From assembly GCF_007829885.1 (NCBI RefSeq), contig NZ_VIWW01000001.1, positions 5,084,001 to 5,148,000 of the forward strand: a stretch of DNA of 64,000 bases, written 5' to 3'. Position 1 is the stretch's first letter. Every line of letters starts with the position of its first letter. The position numbers were made by a program, and so were the translations under genes. This document shows, piece by piece, positions 59,510-64,000 of the stretch. This DNA comes from Streptomyces brevispora. Its GTDB lineage: Bacteria; Actinomycetota; Actinomycetes; Streptomycetales; Streptomycetaceae. The notes beneath the pieces are model-generated. The model was given only the letters and a program-made list of their open reading frames with translations. It had not been told where the DNA came from and searched no databases.

Positions 59510-60436
59510 TCAGTCCTGTTGGGTCGCGGCGTCGAAGAGCAGCGCCCGGAGCCACTCGATGAAGTACTGGTCGGCCAGCCGCGGGTTCCAGACCATGTCG
59601 ATCCCGAGCCCGGGAAGCGCGAACGGGAACTCCTCGATCCGCAGGTCGGCGAGTGTCCTCATGGCGGCGGCGACCCGGTGGCGCAGGAGGGCGACCCCGT
59701 TCGCGCGCGCAACCAGGAACGGCACCAGCAGAAAGTCGGAGATCCACAGGCCGACGCGGTAGGGGATGCCCTTCTCTTCCAGCACCGGATAGGGAAAGAC
59801 GCGCCGGTCGGTGTCGACGACGATGTGCGGCTGCGTGGTCAGGAGATCCAGCGCGCTCGCCACCGGCGGCGTGTCCGGTGACGCCACCACCACGCAGCGG
59901 TCGTTGTACAGGCGCTCACGCGGGTAGGGCGAGAAGTGCCCCTCGGAGATCAGCGTGACGTCGACGCCCTGGTCGGTGAAGGTGGCCTCGGTCGGGACCG
60001 TGATCGTACGCACCCGCAGCGTGATGTGAGGGGCGCGCTCGGCGACGAGCCGCATGAGCCGTGGGCCGACGACGAAGGCCGTGCTGTTCGTCATGGCGAC
60101 CGTCACGACGCGGTGGTCCTTGGCGGGGTCGAAGACGGGGAAGTTCACGATCTGCGCGGTCTGCTGCAGGGCGCTGCGCAGCGGCGCGAGCAGCTCCAGT
60201 GCCCGCGGGGTCAGCGTGACGCCCGAGCCCTGGCGGACGACGAGGTCGTCGCCCAGCAGCCGCCGCATTCTGGTGAGGGCGTGGCTCATCGCCGGCTGGG
60301 ACAGGCCGATCCGTTCCGCCGCCCTGGTCACCGAACGTTCCTCGAGGAGGGCGAGGAGGGGCACCAGCAGGTTGAGGTTGACCGACGCCAGTCGGTCGAG
60401 CCCCGATCCCGTGGTGCCGTTTCCGTCGTCGTCCAT
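59510..60436 (-). CDS. LysR family transcriptional regulator
   Basis: Regulator of 308 residues. The N-terminal HTH (VNLNLLVPLLALLEERSVTR, then AAERIGLSQPAMSHALTRMR) is followed by the co-inducer domain with VTLISEGHFSPYPRERLYND. The sequence style (NLLVPL..ALLEERSVTRAA) is that of the NodD/NahR/LinR-like branch, whose ligands are often aromatic. It starts 9 bp after the ferredoxin reductase stop, so it may be co-transcribed with the P450 operon. Confidence 0.9.
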   Translation of the reverse strand: MDDDGNGTTGSGLDRLASVNLNLLVPLLALLEERSVTRAAERIGLSQPAMSHALTRMRRLLGDDLVVRQGSGVTLTPRALELLAPLRSALQQTAQIVNFPVFDPAKDHRVVTVAMTNSTAFVVGPRLMRLVAERAPHITLRVRTITVPTEATFTDQGVDVTLISEGHFSPYPRERLYNDRCVVVASPDTPPVASALDLLTTQPHIVVDTDRRVFPYPVLEEKGIPYRVGLWISDFLLVPFLVARANGVALLRHRVAAAMRTLADLRIEEFPFALPGLGIDMVWNPRLADQYFIEWLRALLFDAATQQD

Positions 60437-60445
60437 GGGGCAACC

Positions 60446-61588
60446 CTACGGGGCGGCCCGGGTCATGCGGCGCAGCCTGGGGATCGGGATGCGGTAACCG
60501 AGGGCCGCGGCCACACCGGTGCCGTCGGCGTGCGACCAGCGCATCAGCGCCGGCCCGCCACCGGGCCCACCGTCCACGTATGCCGGTTCCCCGTCCTGCG
60601 GCAGATCGCCCACCACCTTGAGGCTCAGCCCGAACTGCTCGGTCCAGAAGTACGTCTGGAAGCGCAGCGGCGGTACCTCGTCACCGCGTACGAGTGCCCT
60701 CGCGGCGACCTTCGCCTGCTCGATCGCGCTGCTCCACAGGGGGACGCGGCGCAGCCCGCGCGGAGTCGGGAAGGCCGCGAGGTCACCCACGGCCGCGATG
60801 TCGGGGCGGACCAGCCCTCGTGAGTCGACCGGGACGACGCCCTTGGCCGTGAGTCCCGTGTCCGCGAGCCACTCGGTGTTGGGCACGTCGCCGACGGCGC
60901 TCAGGAGGATGTCCGCCTCGAGGACGGCACCGTCGTCGAGCACCACCCGGGCCTCTCCCGCAAGCCGTTCGATCCGTGCCGAACCAGTCTCGACGAGGGT
61001 GAGCCCCCGGTCCAGCGCGGCCCTGACGAACACGTCGGCGAGGTACGGCCCGAGCTGGGCGATCAGGGGGACACCTTGGGAAGCCAGGGTGACCCGGCAG
61101 CCGGCGGCCAGGCACCCGGAGGCGATCTCCATGCCTAGCGCGCCACCGCCCACCACGACGACCGACGGCCGGTCCGCCAGCCGGTCCCACAGCCGGAGGG
61201 CGTCGTCGAGCCCGCGCAGGGTGAACTCCTCGGGCAGCTCGGACAGCCGCCGGGCCCGGGAGCCGGTGGCGAGGACGAGGCGGTCGTACGGCAGGGCCGA
61301 GCCGTCGTCGAGGGTGACGAGCCGGCGATCGGGGTCGAGCCCGGTCGCGCGCACGCCCAGCAGCTCCGCCGCCCCATGGCCGGCCGGCGGAAGCTCGTGC
61401 GAGGACATGTCGTCGCCGTCCAGCAGGAGCGCCTTCGACAGGGCCGGGCGGCTGTAGGCCGGGTGCGGTTCGTCGCCGACGATGGTCAGCTCGCCCTCGA
61501 AACCGGCCTCCCGGAGCGTGTCGGCCGCGGTGAGCCCGGCGATCCCGTTGCCCACGACGACGACGCGGGCCGGTGTGCCGCCGCTCAT
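60446..61588 (-). CDS. FAD-dependent ferredoxin reductase (P450 redox partner)
   Basis: NAD(P)H:ferredoxin reductase of the rhodocoxin/putidaredoxin-reductase type, 380 residues from ATG 61588. FAD motif VVVVGNGIAGLTAADTL at 8-24, NAD-binding GGGALGMEIASGCLAAG (about 149-165), and the second FAD motif IAAVGDLAAFPTP. The C-terminal dimerisation domain is present (QTYFWTEQFGLSLKVVG). It overlaps the ferredoxin stop as ATGA and passes electrons to the ferredoxin for the P450. Confidence 0.92.
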   Translation of the reverse strand: MSGGTPARVVVVGNGIAGLTAADTLREAGFEGELTIVGDEPHPAYSRPALSKALLLDGDDMSSHELPPAGHGAAELLGVRATGLDPDRRLVTLDDGSALPYDRLVLATGSRARRLSELPEEFTLRGLDDALRLWDRLADRPSVVVVGGGALGMEIASGCLAAGCRVTLASQGVPLIAQLGPYLADVFVRAALDRGLTLVETGSARIERLAGEARVVLDDGAVLEADILLSAVGDVPNTEWLADTGLTAKGVVPVDSRGLVRPDIAAVGDLAAFPTPRGLRRVPLWSSAIEQAKVAARALVRGDEVPPLRFQTYFWTEQFGLSLKVVGDLPQDGEPAYVDGGPGGGPALMRWSHADGTGVAAALGYRIPIPRLRRMTRAAP

Positions 61589-61773
61589 ACGACCCTCAGC
61601 GCCGCGACCGGGCACACCCGGGCGGCCGCCTTCGCCAGGGCGGCGTCGGCCTCGCCGACCTCCTCGCGGTCGAGCACCAGCTCGCCCTCGTCGTCGAGAT
61701 GCATGAGCTGCGGGGCCGCTTCCTCGCACAGGCCGTGGCCCTCGCAGCGGGGGCGGTCGAGAACTATCTTCAT
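61585..61773 (-). CDS. 3Fe-4S-type ferredoxin for cytochrome P450
   Basis: Small ferredoxin of 62 residues. The cluster motif reads CEGHGLC then CP near residue 54, that is CxxHxxC(x)nCP with three Cys and His at the variable position. This is the pattern of actinobacterial P450 ferredoxins. Both ends overlap neighbours by 4 bp (P450 upstream, reductase downstream), which fixes the electron chain reductase to ferredoxin to P450. Confidence 0.92.
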   Translation of the reverse strand: MKIVLDRPRCEGHGLCEEAAPQLMHLDDEGELVLDREEVGEADAALAKAAARVCPVAALRVV

Positions 61774-62942
61774 GCGGGGGTCACCTCCAGGACGGGGAGC
61801 TCCTCGATGCTCCGGGTGATGTTGCTGGGCACACGGACCTCGGGTCCGACGACGAGACGTCCGACGCGCCGGGACAGTGCCTCGATCACGGCGTGGGCCT
61901 CCAGGCGGGCGAGTCCCTGGCCGGCGCAGCCGTGGGGGCCGTAGCCGAACGAGAGGTGGTCGACCGGATTGCGCTCGACGAGGAAGGCGTCCGGGTTCTC
62001 GTAGTGCCGGGGATCGCGGTTCCCGGCGCCGAACAGGATTGCGATCTGCGAGCCCGCCGGGACGACGGCTCCGTCGATGTCGACGTCCTTGGTGGTCAGA
62101 CGACCCCAGGCGTGGACGGGAGGCCAGAAGCGCAGCACCTCGTTGAACGCCGCCGGCACCAGCGAGGGGTCCTGGCGGACCAGGTCGAGCTGGTCGGGGT
62201 GCGCGGCGAAGAGGGAGACGATGTTGCCGATCGCCGCCACGGTGGTGTCGACGCCGGCGCCGAGGTATTGGTGGATGATGTGGCCGGCCGTGCCCGGCGG
62301 GACGGCGCCGCGCGCCTCGGCCTCGAAGATGCCACGGCCGACGGACCCTTCCGCCAGGTCCTCGGCCCGGACCTGGGAGCACCATTCGTAGAGTTCGCCG
62401 GCGATCGGGAAGTTGTCGGTCGTGCGCTGGTTCATCGGGCCGAGGACCTGCATGGCGGCCTGTCCCCAGCGCAGCATGTTGTCGCGGACGTGGCCGGTGA
62501 AGCCGATCAGGTCCGCGACGACCTCCAGCGGGAAGACGCGGGCCAGGGCGTCGATGGCCTCGAAGGAGCCCTTCTCCACGAGCTCGGCGACGAGGGCGTC
62601 GGCCTTCGCCTCGATCCGGCCCTTGAGGCCGCGGAGCGCGCGCGGTGAGAGGTTCTCGGTGAGGGTGGCGCGCAACTGGGTATGCACGGGCGGGTCGGAC
62701 GCGAGCGAGGTGCCGGTGAGCGCCTCGTTGGCCATCGGGTTGAATGCGATCGAGGTCGAGGAGAACGACTCCCAGTCCGCGAGCGCGTCACGGATGACGT
62801 CGTACCGGGTCAGGACGTGGACGTCGTTCCCCGGCAGGTGGACGACGGATCCCAGCTCCCGCAGTTCGGCGTAGACGGGGTAGGGGTCCAGCACGACCTC
62901 GTCGGCGAAGAGGTCGACGTCTGAAGTGGGCGGTGTGGTCAT
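61770..62942 (-). CDS. Cytochrome P450
   Basis: Soluble bacterial P450 of 390 residues from ATG 62942. I-helix oxygen-binding segment YLGAGVDTTVAAIGN (about 232-246), ExxR as EVLR (about 275), and the heme loop FGYGPHGCAGQGLAR with the Cys ligand (about 334-348). The Asp-Thr of the I-helix is intact, so classic monooxygenation is expected. The substrate is unknown; a LysR gene and a phosphotriesterase-like gene adjoin. Confidence 0.94.
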   Translation of the reverse strand: MTTPPTSDVDLFADEVVLDPYPVYAELRELGSVVHLPGNDVHVLTRYDVIRDALADWESFSSTSIAFNPMANEALTGTSLASDPPVHTQLRATLTENLSPRALRGLKGRIEAKADALVAELVEKGSFEAIDALARVFPLEVVADLIGFTGHVRDNMLRWGQAAMQVLGPMNQRTTDNFPIAGELYEWCSQVRAEDLAEGSVGRGIFEAEARGAVPPGTAGHIIHQYLGAGVDTTVAAIGNIVSLFAAHPDQLDLVRQDPSLVPAAFNEVLRFWPPVHAWGRLTTKDVDIDGAVVPAGSQIAILFGAGNRDPRHYENPDAFLVERNPVDHLSFGYGPHGCAGQGLARLEAHAVIEALSRRVGRLVVGPEVRVPSNITRSIEELPVLEVTPA

Positions 62943-63170
62943 GCCCTCAGTGAAGTGTTTCACCCTCCATTCATCAAGTGAATGATTTGCATGCCACGAC
63001 ATGCATGGGATTCATGAGGCGACGGGAAGTGCATCGATTCGCCCGAATCCACCTTACGTAAATTATTTTTTCTAGGTGTCCATTTCATTGACGGCATGTA
63101 AAGCGAATGGCTAACGTGACTGCCACCCCCAGGGTGCTGGGCACTCCACCGCGGACACGTGAGGCAGCGC
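62943..63170. promoter_or_regulatory. Divergent control region with several palindromes
   Basis: Between the divergent P450 operon and the phosphotriesterase-like gene are four short inverted repeats: GTGAA-N4-TTCAC (62950-62963), CATTCA-N5-TGAATG (62968-62984), GCATG-N6-CATGC (62989-63004) and TTACGTAA (63053-63060), plus an AT-rich run at 63057-63075. This suggests binding of at least one regulator between two divergent promoters. No gene lies here. Confidence 0.55.
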
Positions 63171-64000
63171 ATGAGCGTCAAGAGCAAGACCGTGAACACC
63201 GTCCTGGGCCCGGTGCCGGCCGATGAGCTGGGCGTCGTCCTGGTTCACGAGGCGCTGCTGTCCGTGACTCCGGGCGCCGAGCACGCCTTCGACATCACCA
63301 TCGACCGCGCCGAGATCTTCGAGACCCTCGCCGCGAAGCTGACGGACTTCCGCGCCCACGGCGGCGTCACGATCGTGGACAGCACCGGCATGTTCCACGG
63401 CCGGGACGTGCGGCTGTACGAGACCCTCGCCCGCACGACCGGCGTGAACATCGTCGCCTCGACGGGTCAGGGCCCGGAGGAACTGCTCGGCGGCTACTTC
63501 CTGACCCCGCAGACCAACCCTCCGACGCCGTGGCCGGCCGAGAAGTTCGCCGACCTGTTCACCAAGGAGATCAACGAAGGCATGGTGGTCCCCCGGGTGG
63601 AGCGGCGCGGTGCTGCCGGCCTGGTCGCCACCACCGCGACCGCCGGGGGCATGACCGCGACCGACGAGAGCCTGTTCCGCGGTGCGGCCCGCACCGCGCT
63701 GAGCACCGGCGTCCCGGCCTCCGTCCGTTACGGCGCCGACGCCGTCCGGGAACTCGACGTCGTCCTGGACGAGAATCTGCCGGCCGACCGCGTCGTCGTC
63801 GGCGGACTCGACCGCAAGGACGCCGTCGCCTCCGGCGCGCCCCTGGAGGTCGCCCGCCGCGGCGCCTACGTCGCCATCGACCACGTCGGTACGGAGGACG
63901 CGGCGCACGTCACCGACGCCGAGCGCGCGGTGCTGGTCACCGACCTCGTGCGGGCGGGCTTCGGCGACCGGATCCTGCTCTCGGGCAGCGCGACCGGCGT
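63171..64000 (+). CDS. Phosphotriesterase (PTE) superfamily protein without the metal ligands, runs off window
   Basis: The frame is open from ATG 63171 to the end (276 codons). The N terminus TVNTVLGPVPADELGVVLVH and later ETGV-like (LSTGVPAS), RVVVGGLDRKD and ARRGAYVAIDHVG follow the PTE family. The metal-binding residues are changed: His-x-His is His26-x-Ala28, the carbamylated Lys site is Leu151, the two later His sites are Arg186 and Gly212, and the Asp site is Ser273. It is therefore unlikely to be a binuclear metal hydrolase. It is divergent from the P450 operon and may act with it. The C terminus is outside the window. Confidence 0.75.
   Translation, partial: MSVKSKTVNTVLGPVPADELGVVLVHEALLSVTPGAEHAFDITIDRAEIFETLAAKLTDFRAHGGVTIVDSTGMFHGRDVRLYETLARTTGVNIVASTGQGPEELLGGYFLTPQTNPPTPWPAEKFADLFTKEINEGMVVPRVERRGAAGLVATTATAGGMTATDESLFRGAARTALSTGVPASVRYGADAVRELDVVLDENLPADRVVVGGLDRKDAVASGAPLEVARRGAYVAIDHVGTEDAAHVTDAERAVLVTDLVRAGFGDRILLSGSATG

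Overview
This is a high-GC (about 70%) actinobacterial chromosome segment, almost certainly from a Streptomyces species. The evidence is strong third-position GC bias, frequent GTG starts, a DUF3159 membrane protein, a TRAM-domain RNA methyltransferase, a mycothiol-dependent maleylpyruvate isomerase and many Streptomyces-type IS remnants. No rRNA, CRISPR array or complete tRNA is visible.

Region 1 (1-13253) is conserved housekeeping DNA centred on potassium: kdpB (its start lies outside the window), kdpC, an ABC ATPase without a permease, the kdpD/kdpE sensor pair, an OB-fold protein, a DUF3159 membrane protein, two TrkA-type proteins and a divergent KimA-like APC potassium transporter, then a TrmA/RumA-like RNA methyltransferase.

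Region 2 (13254-about 25480) is a decayed genomic island, in parts of visibly lower GC. It is bounded by two diverged copies (about 81% identical over 70 bp) of the 3' end of the methyltransferase gene, and by paired TGACGCTC motifs 11 bp apart. Inside are an intact IS1182-family element, an intact IS3-family element, IS3 and IS256 remnants, a HEPN-like protein with a C-terminal zinc ribbon, half of a tRNA-Arg, an integrase tail followed by a DUF6262 (TnpC-like) gene, an HhH-GPD glycosylase-like gene, and a two-gene EACC1 plus caspase/PQQ-propeller conflict module.

Region 3 (26571-39615) is an aromatic catabolic cluster: SDR, TetR regulator, AAHS-type MFS importer, then a tightly coupled run mhpB-mhpC-mhpD-NTF2-like-HpcH aldolase-mhpA-Baeyer-Villiger monooxygenase-second flavoprotein hydroxylase-FAH hydrolase, closed by a strong terminator. 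Gene content suggests that a phenolic, possibly ketone-bearing, substrate is imported, hydroxylated and/or Baeyer-Villiger oxidised, cleaved by an extradiol dioxygenase and broken down to pyruvate-level products.

Region 4 (39641-48114) is a scrapyard. It holds a 2OG-oxygenase/GH6 chimera, IS5-, IS21- and IS3-type remnants and a frameshifted cupin-like gene. Among these lie live genes: a membrane-anchored EEP-family protein, a SapA-like small protein, a lipoprotein, and a CPBP protease-histidine kinase-LuxR response regulator operon.

Region 5 (48127-64000) holds a MarR-regulated efflux pump (apparently leaderless marR), a second MFS pump, and an IclR-controlled 3-hydroxybenzoate/gentisate pathway (gentisate dioxygenase, fumarylpyruvate hydrolase, maleylpyruvate isomerase, 3-hydroxybenzoate 6-hydroxylase) that continues into a thiolase stump and a 3-oxoacid CoA-transferase pair. 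After TetR and LysR regulators comes a P450-ferredoxin-ferredoxin reductase operon, divergent from a phosphotriesterase-like gene that lacks the usual metal ligands and runs off the window.
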